Shown piece after piece: positions 1 through 10,652 of a stretch of 64,000 nucleotides of DNA; within the stretch, counting starts at the first letter, position 1; each line of letters starts with the position of its first letter. Source of the DNA: Gnetum montanum (Eukaryota; Streptophyta; Gnetopsida; Gnetales; Gnetaceae); NCBI GenBank assembly GCA_015680685.1, contig MNCI01006164.1:2649-66648 (forward strand), given 5' to 3'. The translations under genes were made by a program, and so were the position numbers. Under the pieces are notes generated by a model. That model was given only the letters and a program-made list of their open reading frames with translations, had not been told where the DNA came from and did not search any database.

Positions 1-1731
1 GGCCTAAATCTCTCCACTTTTTCTTACCTTTGTCACTACTTTGTTCTACCTTAGACTCTTCTACAATTTTTAAGACAATTTCAATTTTAGAGTCTAAGGA
101 ACTCCATACGTCGTCTACCTTAGCCGCTATTTCTGTTGTGAGCTTTTGAAGCAGCAAGGTATTTTTGTTCACCAACTCTTTGATTGGTGACTCATCCTCT
201 TCATCACAAAATTTCACTCCCTTCTTCCGAAGGGAGGGATCACAGTTGTACTCTTCCGCACTTTCCCTTTTTCATAGCTCACCTTCTTCTTTTGCCACTT
301 GCTCCAACAAGTGATGTACTTCATAGGCTCTAAGTTGTGAGAGTCTCCTTGCGCATAAGTTCCAAGGGCTCTTCTAGTTTCATGCCTTAGCCCATCCACG
401 ATGTGGCGAAGTTGATCCCGCTGAGCGTACCCATGGCCCGGGAAACGATGTAACAATGTGTAGTAGCGGGCCATGGCAGCATCTAAGGGTTCATGAGTAC
501 CTTGCTTCTAGCCTTGGATCTGCTTACACAAATTGGACACTCTGGAGTACGTTTGATACTTTTCGTTGAATAGTTCTAGCATCGTACTCCACCTCCTGAT
601 GGTTTCCGATTCTAAACACTGGTACCAACTCTCTGCTTCTTTGGTGAGTGTCCTTGGGAACAACTTAAGTTTTTGCCACTCATTTTCTATATTCTGCAAG
701 GCACAAGCATCATAGAATGCTTGTAAATGATTTTTCGGATCAGCATTGTATCCTCCTTCAAATTGTGGAATATTGTTCATGTCTAAACGTTTGATCCGAC
801 TATCTTTTAAATGCCTTGTGGGAATCCTGACTACCTCCGTTATGTCAAGCATACTTCAGGTTGCGAGTAGGGGCTCGTCATGATCATCTCTTTCATGACG
901 CATGTGGTGTCTGCATTGTTCCCTACTCTCCCTACATCCTTGCCCTTGTCCTCTCTCTCAACTTTCCTATCGAGGTCTCTCGTTTTATCTACCTTTAGCC
1001 TCTCCGTTGTGTTCATGATGGCTGGACCTAGATGTGGAAGGAGAGGATGAGTGATGTGAAGAAGGGAAAGAAGAAAGGGAACCATCGCCATGACGATATT
1101 TCTTGCCTTCTCTTCGGCTGCTACAGCCCTGATCGTGGTGACGATCTAAGTGCCCGTCCTTGGCATGAGTGGTTGTTCCCTCTGTGAATAGTTGGTGTTC
1201 ACGAGCATCAGAACCATGGTTATGTATCGTTGATCGTAGGTTCTGATACCCAACCTCCTCATCATCGTTAGGAGGGGGAACATTGTTTGCTAAAGAACCC
1301 ATTATAAGGGGTTTCTCATCTCCTATTTTGTTAAGGACATGCGGACCTTTGCCCTTCAAAAGTGTATGTTGACTCTTCTGCCTTGAGTCTCTCATATGTT
1401 GTGCTTCTGTGGGATGATAATCCCTCATATCAAAGTCTTCCACAACATATTTAGCATATAATTCAGTCATGTCTATCTGTGCCAAGGCATGGAAAAGCAT
1501 GTAAGAGACTGATCGATCTGGGGGTAACACGATGTTACCTTGCAAATCTCTCCATTGTAGCTATTCATCTTGATGGAGGATAAAGGTAAAGTCTGTAATA
1601 TACTCATCGGGATAAGTATAAACTATCTTGTATTGTTTAGGACTTGGCTGATTTTGGCTATGTGTTTTATGTTGTCGACTGTCTCGTGTATGGTCCTTAG
1701 GTGGTGAGTTGCTCTTATGAGAAGAAGACAT
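1..1731 (-). pseudogene. Gag of Ty3/Gypsy element A, partial and decayed
   Basis: Structural Gag of an Athila/Tat-type LTR retrotransposon, expected to form the virus-like particle. The ATG at 1731 begins MSSSHKSNSPP and follows the primer site by about 120 bp. One frame can be followed from 1731 to about 330, broken by stops only: TAG at 1563-1561, four stops between 984 and 853, and TAG just after 508. The retrotransposon gag domain lies at 852-508 (FEGGYN, FPRTLTKEAESWYQ, RRWSTMLELFNEKY) and continues as PGHGYAQRDQLRHIVDGL. Near 330 the homologous frame shifts by one base and then reads KFCDEEDESPIKELV. The product leaves the left window edge before the zinc knuckle and pol. The homologous Gag of element E (16292 on) supports the start. 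Confidence 0.85.
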
Positions 1732-1851
1732 TTTTATCGGTGTGCTAATTCACCATTATATAAATTTTCTCTTTAATTAACCCAAAGGTTCATTTAGGCT
1801 CCCAACGATGTGAGTGATATCCTTTATGTTCTATTCAGCACACAAACACTT

Positions 1852-1871
1852 AGTCCCCAGCAACGGCGCCA
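1852..1871 (-). other. Primer binding site of element A (tRNA-Asp-like)
   Basis: Read on the minus strand the site is TGGCGCCGTTGCTGGGGACT, one base from the LTR end. It matches the 3' end complement of plant tRNA-Asp, the usual primer of Athila/Tat elements, with one visible change (GCTGGGG for GCCGGGG). It fixes the 5' LTR on the right and the interior on the left. Confidence 0.85.
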
Positions 1872-1872
1872 A

Positions 1873-2850
1873 TGATGACTGGCGAGGTACCCCTACACTC
1901 AACCATACGAAACGAGTGTAGCATGCGTGATCCAGTTGAACTTCACAGACTAAGTGCCTACATGCCCCATGGAACACTTGGGGTTAATCATTCATTGTCT
2001 TCCCAGACTTACTTGTAGTTGTCACGATGTATGGTTAAGTAAGTCCGAGGTATACGATTTTTATAGTCTTTTATGTTTTATGTCTTCTATGCTAAAGAGT
2101 GAAAGGTTGAGAAACTATCTAACTCTAACTAATGACTAAGTCTAAATTAACTAGCGTCAGCATCCGTTCCCACTTACCGTACACACCCTGAACTATGCAA
2201 CTATGGCTACCAAATGCTAATCGTTACTGGGATCACCATGCGTAATGCATGTGCTCGAAGTGGTCATACTGAGGCACTTAACTAGCCTAAGCGTAATGAG
2301 CATTTGTTCCTTTACTAGCCATACACATCCTTAGATGCTTGTAATCAAGTCATACTCATTCCACATTCTAGGAGTTGAGGGTGAGAGAATCTAATCGCGA
2401 TGAGCAGCCGATTCCTTGATTAGTTGTACACATCCGTAAATGCTCGTAATCAAGTCGTACTCATGCCGCGCTACTGTAGGGTAATAAATAACGGGTAAGA
2501 AATAACAGGTAATAAATAACAAGTAATAAATCCTCTTCCATGCACTGCAAGGTTTATCCACAAAGCTCGGCTTTATTGCCATACACAACTTGCGTTCAGG
2601 TACAATGTTGCTCGAATAAAGATCCGTTCACTTGGGGACTCCTACTGTGGGCACATGGAAAATATTCTATCTTTGGAGTGATCAATTTGTGAGAGTTTCC
2701 CTACTTCTAGCCTAGGAAGGGAAATAAGGGGAGTGTCTCCTCTTATTTATAGATTTGGTGGCGGACCGCAATATTGCGTACGCGACATCGTAGGGGAAGA
2801 CGTGATATCACGTACGCGATGTCGTAGCTCATGCGAATAGCGTCTCATCA
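1873..2850 (-). repeat. 5' LTR of element A
   Basis: The LTR is 978 bp and ends in TGATGA and TCATCA on the plus strand. The primer site abuts its left end, so it is a 5' LTR read leftward. On the minus strand a TATA-like TATAAATAAG lies about 100 bp from the start (near 2740-2750) and an AATAAAG polyadenylation motif near 2570. The U3 (about 2750-2850) holds two 34-bp direct repeats (2777 and 2811) with a 12-bp palindrome at 2767-2778 and a 14-bp palindrome at 2800-2813. CpG is well kept here compared with the other LTRs, which suggests A is the youngest copy. The right flank GCCAT (2851-2855) is half of the expected target duplication; the other half is outside the window. Confidence 0.88.
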
Positions 2851-3111
2851 GCCATGATGATGTATGCCTTTCCATTTGACATGGGGTTGATGAGCCCCAT
2901 AAAATCAATCCCATAAAGATTGAAAAGGATCAAGTGATTAGATCCATTATTGAGACCTTCTGTGTGTGCAAACATCCCTCCATCATGTTGACATCTATCA
3001 CAGGAGTGGAAGAATTGATGGGCATCCCTAAAGATTTTAGGCTAATAATACCTTGCCATGAGGATCTTAATGATCATTCACTTCCTAGCATTATGCCCCC
3101 ACAAGGACCCT
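2851..3111 (-). pseudogene. Integrase fragment of element B
   Basis: This piece aligns with the integrase of element C (9790-10020 joined to 11621 onward). It carries the region coding for the NGKAYI segment and the upstream zinc-binding part, including the shared stretch ccccacaaggaccct. It is cut on the left by LTR A and on the right by the 3' LTR of element C, so it is a remnant of an older relative that received two insertions. No reading frame of useful length remains. Confidence 0.7.
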
Positions 3112-3986
3112 TGATGGGCAAAGAGTATGCCCTATGCCCAATCATACGAATCACTAGCGTTCACTTAATGATCTGGTTGAATTCCGAAGACTTTAGGTTT
3201 CTAAGTACATTGGTTTTAGGAGGTGAATCTAACCATTGCAATTGTTGTCTTCCTAGTTCCACTTGTGAAGTGCAAGTGTATGATTAAGTGCAATTAAGGT
3301 ATATGTTTTTTTATCATTTTTATCTTTTATGAATTAAGTCGTCTAAGAATAAGAATAAAGAATAGAGTAATTTAATTATTTAACTAATCTAATAACTAGC
3401 TAATATCTAACTAATCCTAACATAAGCATCCATTCCCACTTGTCATATACATCCTAAACATGTTATAACGCTATCGAGTTACCAAACATTAAGCATTACT
3501 GGGATTACCAAGCACTAAGCGTATGCTTGAAGTGGTCATACTTATGTGTGCTATTTAATTAATATTAATTAATCACTTAATTACTTAAAAACATTAAAGT
3601 AAATTGCATAAATATTTAAATTTTTAAGAAAATAATTAATCTATTCTAAGTGTTGCAAGGTTTATCAAAAAAGCTCATCTTTATTATCATTCACACTAAA
3701 CTGCTCAAGTACAACAATGCTCGAATAAAGATTTGTACACTCTTGAACTCCTACTGTAGGCACTCAAAAAATATTTTAACTTTCAAATGAAAAAATTACA
3801 AGTGCTTTGTTACAACTATGAAAAGATTACCATAAATGAAGTGGGTAGGCACACATTTATAGGTAGAAATAGGGTACCCCATCAATGGGTACACGTGAAT
3901 GGGTCAAATGCTATGGCAATGAGATCTCATCAACAAGGTTACATCAACAACATCCTGTCAATGTGGCTCAACAATGCAACTCATCA
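3112..3986 (-). repeat. 3' LTR of element C
   Basis: About 875 bp, from TGATGGGC to CTCATCA. It aligns along its length with LTR I (58277-59252). The purine-rich tract immediately to the right shows it is a 3' LTR. On the minus strand the U3 contains GGGTACCC (3872-3879) and the 12-bp palindrome ATGAGATCTCAT (3919-3930), followed by a TATA-like TATAAATG near 3857-3864. An AATAAAG motif lies near 3677. Confidence 0.8.
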
Positions 3987-4000
3987 TACCTCCACGACTG
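3987..4000 (-). other. Polypurine tract of element C
   Basis: On the minus strand the bases before the LTR read AGTCGTGGAGGTA. The same position in elements G and I reads GTGGGGGTA and ATGGGGGTA, the usual plus-strand primer site next to a 3' LTR. Confidence 0.6.
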
Positions 4001-4198
4001 AATGAAAACTCATCCTCAAGTTCATTACAAAATTTGGGAAGGTATGGGATTATTGGCTAACTACAAACACAACAAAAAATTGAGTGCCCAAGTGTACAAT
4101 CATTACAAAAATTTTGGTGTTTAGGAAAACAAAATTGAACACTAGGATAAAAATTGACAAATACAACTTCTCTAATAGCATGAAGACGATGAAGAAAT

Positions 4199-6872
4199 TT
4201 AGATGGTCCTAGGCAATGGAGGGTCTTGAGTTTCCAAAGGACCTTCTCCTACTTTGGGTATGCATGATGATTGAGGCAATTATTATGGTTGTCTTGTAGC
4301 ATCTAAAACTTCTAGTGGAAGATGGAAGACATCCAACAATGCCTTCATCTTCTCCTCCTTACTTTAGGGATCATTAACAATCCATGTAGCTTCACCAATG
4401 TGGATCAGAATGGGAATATCCCATGGACAAGGCATTGTAGGGAACAACTCTTTCACATTCACGAACCAGGTAGCAAACTATTTATGTTAGATGTCGAACA
4501 TCTTGAGTGCATTCTGTAGTAGTTGATCTTTGATTAGTAAATTTCGCCTTAAGAACCTTAAGTTTTACATTTGCAATTTCAAGCTTTTTCTTGGTCTCCT
4601 TATGGTGCTTGAACTTTTCCTCGTATAATAAGTACGAGTTGGCCACTTGTTTCTCTAATTCAAACCATGGCCTTCCAATAGTTAACATCACTAGGTTTGC
4701 ATAACAAAGATTGGCAAGCTCCATGTATTCAATTATCTTCTCAATCTGTAGCTCTTTCATGCAAATTTCTACCTTGTTGTAATCATTCAACCCATCAAAG
4801 ATAAGTTGCTAGACATTGCCTCCTTCCTTGAGCTGCTAGAGGAGCCCATTGACTTTTGACTTTGCCATTTGAATATGCTTCTCACTAATTTCTTTTTGCA
4901 ACCCCACCTAGTCCATGTAGTGATTTTTCACTCTTTTAAACTTTAGGGCCTTATTCTTCTAGGCGAAAATCTCAATTATAGCTTTTTTGTGCAAGGAATG
5001 GACTTCCTCCATGAAGAGGTTTCTATTTTATACTATCAATCTCCTCAATTTTGCATTCACCTTGGCTAGCTATTCTTGCTATTGATGGATAAATTCTAAC
5101 ATTTGCTGCTTCTACACATCAACATTTCACATGTGATGGTTTTTTGCGATCAAGATCTCATTCTCATGACAAGTCTAAACCAAGTCCTTTTGGATATTGT
5201 ATGTCATGGCATTGGCCAAGGACTAGTCAAAGACTGCTAACTCCTTGGTGTTCTTAACCTCTTTGAGTATTTTTTAAAGCTGTTGAAAAGTTTCATCTAG
5301 GGTGATTGCTTGGTTGAGCAACATGGGATTAGCAAGGCGAGCTCTTAATTTGGCAACTTTCATCTAGATATTTCAAGTTATCCCTCTAGGACAATGCATT
5401 TTCCCCTTACCTCAAGTAGCTTTGATTGGGTTGCAATGCTAGTATCCGGAAGATAAAAGACATCTAGAATCAATATCCTAGTTTCCACAGTCAATCTAGC
5501 AATTTCTCATGCTAGGTTGCGCTCAATATATCATTGAGAGTTTTTGTAGATGTTTGCACATTTCTAAGTGTAGAAATATCTAGGATAGATGTTGCAGGTG
5601 GATTAAGTACTTTGGCCACCTTCCAAATGCACCAAAAATGTAGCGGCATTTCCAAAGATGTCTAGGCACTTGGATTTAATCCTTTGAGCACCTACATTCA
5701 TTGGGCAAAGAAAATTGACACCCCACCCTCTATCTGGCTTAAGGTTCAGGCTCTTTGTTAAGGTGGCTCATGGTTGGTCTATACACAGATGGGTTCCCAC
5801 CACTTTCTCTTGTTGTTGCTATAAGAGCTACTCTTAGAGTTCATGCATGTGTTCAAGGGTAGCACGGGACTCTAGCATTGTTTCATGAGTGGGTGGTAGA
5901 GGTTGTGATTACTTCTCCTCTTTTTAGATTACTTTGGTAGGCACTTTGTTCTTCATCATCTCTGCCCATGAAGTAGTTGGAGCATGTCAAACTGTGTCAT
6001 TTGTATAGCGGGTTATGCCTCCCCTCTTGCACAGTTTTCTGATGAGGCATGAAAAGGAAAGTGCCTTCCTTCCACATTCATTCTCCTTGAAGCACTTTTC
6101 TATCTTAAGATAGATTAGCTGTGGAAGGTTGATTGGGAATCTACCGCTTAGAGGAATGCACACACAGGTGCAGAAAGCTATGATTTTGCTTGGCCTCATC
6201 ATTGGATTGAGGTGAAAGGCCACAATCTTAAAGTATGCATGTTCCACCATAGTGAGTGCACCAAACTCCTTACAATCCACTCTATAACACTACTGCATTC
6301 ATTCTTTCTTGATGCTTGGATCTACCTAGATCAGAATTTCTGCAAGATTGGCCTTAGCCTCTAGTAACCTAAGGGCATTAAAGATGGCTTTCACTAAGTA
6401 GGACATAGAAATGTCCTTGATTTTAGCTGTTGAACCGACCTATTTATTGTTCTAGAAAAGGTATGTCTCTCCCATGTACCTCTCCCCAATAGAAGTGATG
6501 ATGGACCACATGGGGAAGTTCTATAATTGGGTCTTGACTTCTATAGGAGCAAACTCCAAGAAGGGTTCAAAGTTTAACTCTTGAAGCATAGACTTCTGGA
6601 CCTCCTTGGATTTGATTTTCTTGAGACAAACATTTGTCAAGGTGGTCCCAAGGTTTGATCTTGGCCTTGATGCCTTGGTGTGATTGCTTAGTCACAGTTG
6701 CTTCAAAAATTTGTTGGACAAATTCCACTTTAGGCTCCTCTCAAAGAGGTTCCATTACATGGGTTTCAGCTACTTGCTAATGGGCTTGTTCTTGGCCCCT
6801 TTCAATTCATGGCTATTTGTTCATTCGTTGGGATGGTCCTCCTTCCTACATATGCTTTCCCTTAGGTGCCAT
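4199..6872 (-). pseudogene. ORF3 of element C (extra ORF between pol and 3' LTR)
   Basis: A decayed reading frame with start and end conserved in the sister copies. The ATG at 6872 opens MAPK and is preceded directly by an AG; the C-terminus is a proline-rich PPLPRTI then TAA (4201-4199). A mid-protein segment at 6280-5987 reads MRPSKIIAF, LPQLIYLKIEKCFKENECG and LSFSCLIRKLCKRGGI. The C-terminal half (4790-4482) is rich in E, K and L with probable coiled coil (MELANLCYANLVML, LLYEEKFKHHKETKKKLE). I see no signal peptide or membrane helix. The LxFxxLIxxLCxxxGI pattern recalls a plant-specific domain reported in Athila-type retrotransposon proteins; I am not certain of that. Function unknown. 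Confidence 0.75.
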
Positions 6873-8898
6873 CTATGGTCATAACATAACCAAGGATTAG
6901 TGTATAATATGTAACTTATAACATTTAAGTACCTTATCTCATTGGGTAGTTACACTTAGGCTAAGTTATGACCATGGTGGATTGATTATTTTAATATTAT
7001 TTGACTTCATAGGTCACTAGAGTCTGTTGGAAGGGTTTAACTTTCATATATAGATGTTTTAACGTTAGTTTCTTAGTTAAACCTTTGTGGGAGTTAGAAA
7101 ATTCTAAAAAAATTTCATCAAAAACCTAAGGTTTGTTGTCCCCACAACAAATAGTGTATCTTAGGTAGTTATAAGATTGAAGAATGGAGTGAATTGGACA
7201 AACAATTAGGAAGTTAGGACTCTTGGAAGGTTTCGAGCTCTAAAATATTCAAAAAACCCCCCCTCGTTTGAGCACAAATGTGAAAATTTTGAAGTATCAC
7301 TGCATATATATATATATACTTTTTACCTTGCATCAATGGGGTCCCATTGACAGGGTCTCGTCTACGCAGGGGCTCCATATACGGGGTCTCATTGACAAAG
7401 CCCATAAAGAAATTTTTCCACATTAAAAATTTCAAAAAATATAAAGAATTTAAGCATTAAATTAGGATCTTGAAAGAGCTAGAAAAGTCATGAACATGAA
7501 GAAATACTAGAAGAGGGCTCAATTATTCACAAAAATTGGAGTTTTGATTGGGAGACTAAGTTTTGTTGGAGAAATGCCATTAAGGAGCGCACAATTGGAT
7601 GCAACTGAAGGGGAGCACAAAATATTTGATCGTGAAAATGTTTAAAGATAAGAAACTTAACTAGTCCAACCAAGAAATATGCAAGTGAGTCCTCCCCATA
7701 GCAAGCTAATGCCATTTTTGCCCTTGCATATCCTCAAACCAGGGAGTCTGTGGACCTCACAATTGATTAATGGTTATGGAAAGTTAAGAACCTAATTTGA
7801 AAGAATCTACCTAAGAATTTCAACACATCAAACTAAGACATTAAACAAGACATTAAAAACTGATAGTGAGGTGGATTATGGAAAGCATTGGTGGATGAAA
7901 GAGAAGATAGAATGGGGTTTCATCTCATGGTCACATGAAGTCCCTTATGGATTTTGTGGTTAAATGACTTGATAAAGTCCATTCTTAGTATAGATCAAAA
8001 CCAACCACTTTTAGTGACTTCACATCAATATTCTAAGACTAGTTGACCCCCACAAGATATAGGAATGATCCCACAAATTAATCATCATTTCTTACTGAAA
8101 TAAAAGAGAAGCAGGAAGTGAGTAAGGGCCTTAGTTAGAGGAGATCTTCAGGAATGGGTAACATGTCTTTTTAGTTCCATAACCAGTACTTGTGGCATGT
8201 TATTTTTTGTAAGGGGTGTGCTTTGAATTCCCATCATTTTTTGCGGATTTTATGTTTTTATGAATTTTTGGATGGGAATCACACCATGCAAATACTTTGA
8301 CTTCCTATTATTGGTTGATAATAGAACGATAAGAAATCCATGAAAGCACTTATGCATTTAAGAGAGTAGAGAAGTACAGGGAGCAATGAGTCCCCTTGAA
8401 GTCACACCCTTATCAATTGATTTAATCTTTTCCAAGTTTGAAAACTACCAAGGTCACAAGGTCATTAAAGTTTCATTAAGGAAAGGGACCTCATCATTCC
8501 AAAACCACGAACACCATAGAGTTCTATGAATGGGTGGATGACATGGACTCATTGCCTATACCACAAAAAAGAAACTTTGTCTTATTCATTAATATCAAAA
8601 TTCAAAGAGAGAAACTAGACATTAGTAATCAAATAACATTAATTACAAACCACCATTAGCAAATAGCTACAACATCACTGTGTCATGTTGGCAATAAAGA
8701 AGAGCAAAACAAAGCAAAACACATTAAAAAACATAAGAAAAACATACCAAAATAAAATAAAATAAAATATAAAGAAATTGGAAAATTTTCAAGAAAGATA
8801 AAATGTACTAATGATGGTTTAAAAAAATGAAAGAAAAAAGTGTAAAACAAAAACATGTAAAATAAAAAGTAGAAAAATTGAAGAGCCAATTTAATTGA
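6873..8898 (-). other. Non-coding spacer between pol and ORF3 of element C
   Basis: About 2 kb without a credible gene. It starts after the pol stop (8901-8899) with a T-rich tract (minus strand, about 8890-8690) that element E also has after pol. Further on it holds an indirect repeat of gtgattcccat/gggaattcaaag blocks (about 8205-8300), the U3-like block (7302-7402), a decayed donor site (7164) and the 292-bp would-be intron before ORF3. Confidence 0.6.
7302..7402 (-). promoter_or_regulatory. Putative internal U3-like promoter before ORF3 of element C
   Basis: Read leftward, a cluster of imperfect palindromes built on GGGGTCCC and GGGGTCTC (for example an 8+8 bp inverted repeat at 7333-7350) is followed by an alternating TATATATA run at 7302-7317. 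The motifs resemble those in the C LTR (GGGTACCC, GAGATCTC). The would-be splice donor at 7164 now reads CTAAGAT, its G changed to C. Promoter activity is inferred from layout only. Confidence 0.45.
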
Positions 8899-10241
8899 TT
8901 AGCATGGATGGCCATCTCCCCCATGACTAAGTTGAAAGAAGGAGATTCAAAATATTGAGTGTGGTTGTGTATTTGAAGAGGTGTTATTAGCATTGTCTCT
9001 CTTGGGCTCATGGAAAGGTTTGACTTGTTGCATGTTGACTAGTAGTCTCTTGTTTGGGCTCTCAAGTTTGTAGATCAACATGGCCCTAGAATAAAAGGTT
9101 TTATAAATGATGTAAGACCATTTTCATAATGTTTGGAACTTATTTCATTGTGGCACATGTATGGGATTCTAGTAAAGGACCTTATCTCTAGGTTAAAATT
9201 TGACTTTTCTTATTTTAAGGTCATGGTGTTTCTTGTTGAATGCTTTGTGCACTTCATTTAAGGACGGGGCCACAAATCTATTCTCATCTAGCACATTAAG
9301 ATTGATCAGTCTTTCTTTTTGTACTAGGCTAAGGTCAAGGTCAAGATCATATGTTGTTGAAAGTGTGCATAGCTTAGAATAAATAGAAAGAGTTGGTAAT
9401 TTTCCATACATCAGCTCATAGTGAGAATAGCCTATAGGGAGTTTCCATGTTGAGTGGTAGGCCCAAAGAGAATCATTGAGTTTTGTGCTCTAGTTTCTTC
9501 TATATTTGCTAATTATTCTTGTTAAGATCTTAGTGATTTCCCTATTGGTAACCTTAGCTTGACCATTAGCTTGGGGGTTGTTAGGTGTTGTTAATTTGTG
9601 TTCTACCCCCAAGCATTACATGAGCTTTCAAAAGGTGGTGCTTGTAAAATAAGTACTGTTATAAAAAATCAGTGCACATGGCACCCCAAACCTATTTACA
9701 ACAGTCTGTTGTACAAATAGAGTAGCTATAGAAGAGGTATAGTCAGTGATGGCTGCGGCTTCTATCCATTTTGTACAATAGTCAATAGTGACTATAATGT
9801 ATGCCTTTCCATTTGACATGGATGTGATGGGATCCATGAAGTTAATGCCCTAGATGTCAAAGGATTCTAGTGGTTGGATCCAATGCTAAGATCCCTCCAT
9901 TCGAGTCATCACAACACCATTGCGTTGATAGCATTTACAAGAGCGAACAAACTGGTGAGCATCCCTGAAGAGTGTTGGCCAATAATACCCTACCATTAGG
10001 ATCTTAATGGCCATGCATCTTGAAACACCACTAAATTTGCATGTTGTAATCTTTGTAACCCCATCCCATGAAACCTAAGGTAAAAATTCATTGTAAATGT
10101 GAGAATTGTAATCCATGAGGTGAAATCTTTCATACTTTACACTTTTGGGACTAAAAAATGTCTTATAAATGGTCAAAGCCTCATCCCCCAAGCGAAAAAG
10201 TGATGTTATATCTATATTTGGGCTTTCTCTGTGTGTGTGTG

Positions 10242-10299
10242 NNNNNNNNNNNNNNNNNNNNNNNNNNNNNNNNNNNNNNNNNNNNNNNNNNNNNNNNNN
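10242..10299. other. Assembly gap (58 N)
   Basis: Run of N inside the solo LTR, flanked by a GT dinucleotide run on the left and a G-rich stretch on the right, which probably caused the gap. Confidence 0.99.
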
Positions 10300-10411
10300 G
10301 GGGGGAAGGAGGGGGGGTTGGGGGAGGGGGGAGGTTAAAAATGCCTTTTGGGATGCCAAAATTGGCATTTTCATGGATTTTATGGGGGGTATCGCATTTT
10401 CCACTCTCAAG

Positions 10412-10591
10412 CTCACCTACCTCTAGCTTAGATGCATAGGGGGAAATCTCACCTACCCTCAGCTTGGATGCATGGGAGGAAAACTCACCTATCCTTAGCT
10501 TGGATGCATGGGAGGAAAGCTCACCTACCTCCAACTTGCATGCATGGGGGGAAAGCTCACCTACCTCCAAGTTGCATGCATGGGGAAAAAT
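10412..10591. repeat. 36-bp tandem repeat inside the solo LTR
   Basis: Five units begin with CTCACCTA at 10412, 10448, 10484, 10520 and 10556, an exact 36-bp period. Each ends in an A/G-rich tail after TGCATGGG or similar. Because 36 is divisible by three, both strands show repeated 12-residue peptides, which are a by-product and not a gene. The array runs straight into the poly-C tract. Confidence 0.9.
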
Positions 10592-10592
10592 C

Positions 10593-10593
<1 letters not shown>

Positions 10594-10651
<58 letters not shown>

Positions 10652-10652
10652 N
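10594..10652. other. 58-base C homopolymer followed by one N
   Basis: Uninterrupted C from 10594 to 10651, then N at 10652. The length and the adjoining N suggest an unresolved or artificial tract. It creates poly-Pro and poly-Gly reading frames that are not genes. Confidence 0.9.

Noticed and set aside
4199-6872. ORF3 as a retroviral-type envelope gene
   Set aside because: Position and splice layout fit, but no signal peptide, membrane span or cleavage motif is visible in any copy.
8683-9011. Phe-rich ORFs resembling membrane proteins
   Set aside because: They are translations of the T-rich tract after the pol stop, which element E also has as non-coding sequence.
10412-10591. CRISPR-like array
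   Set aside because: The 36-bp units are contiguous with no spacers, in plant nuclear DNA.
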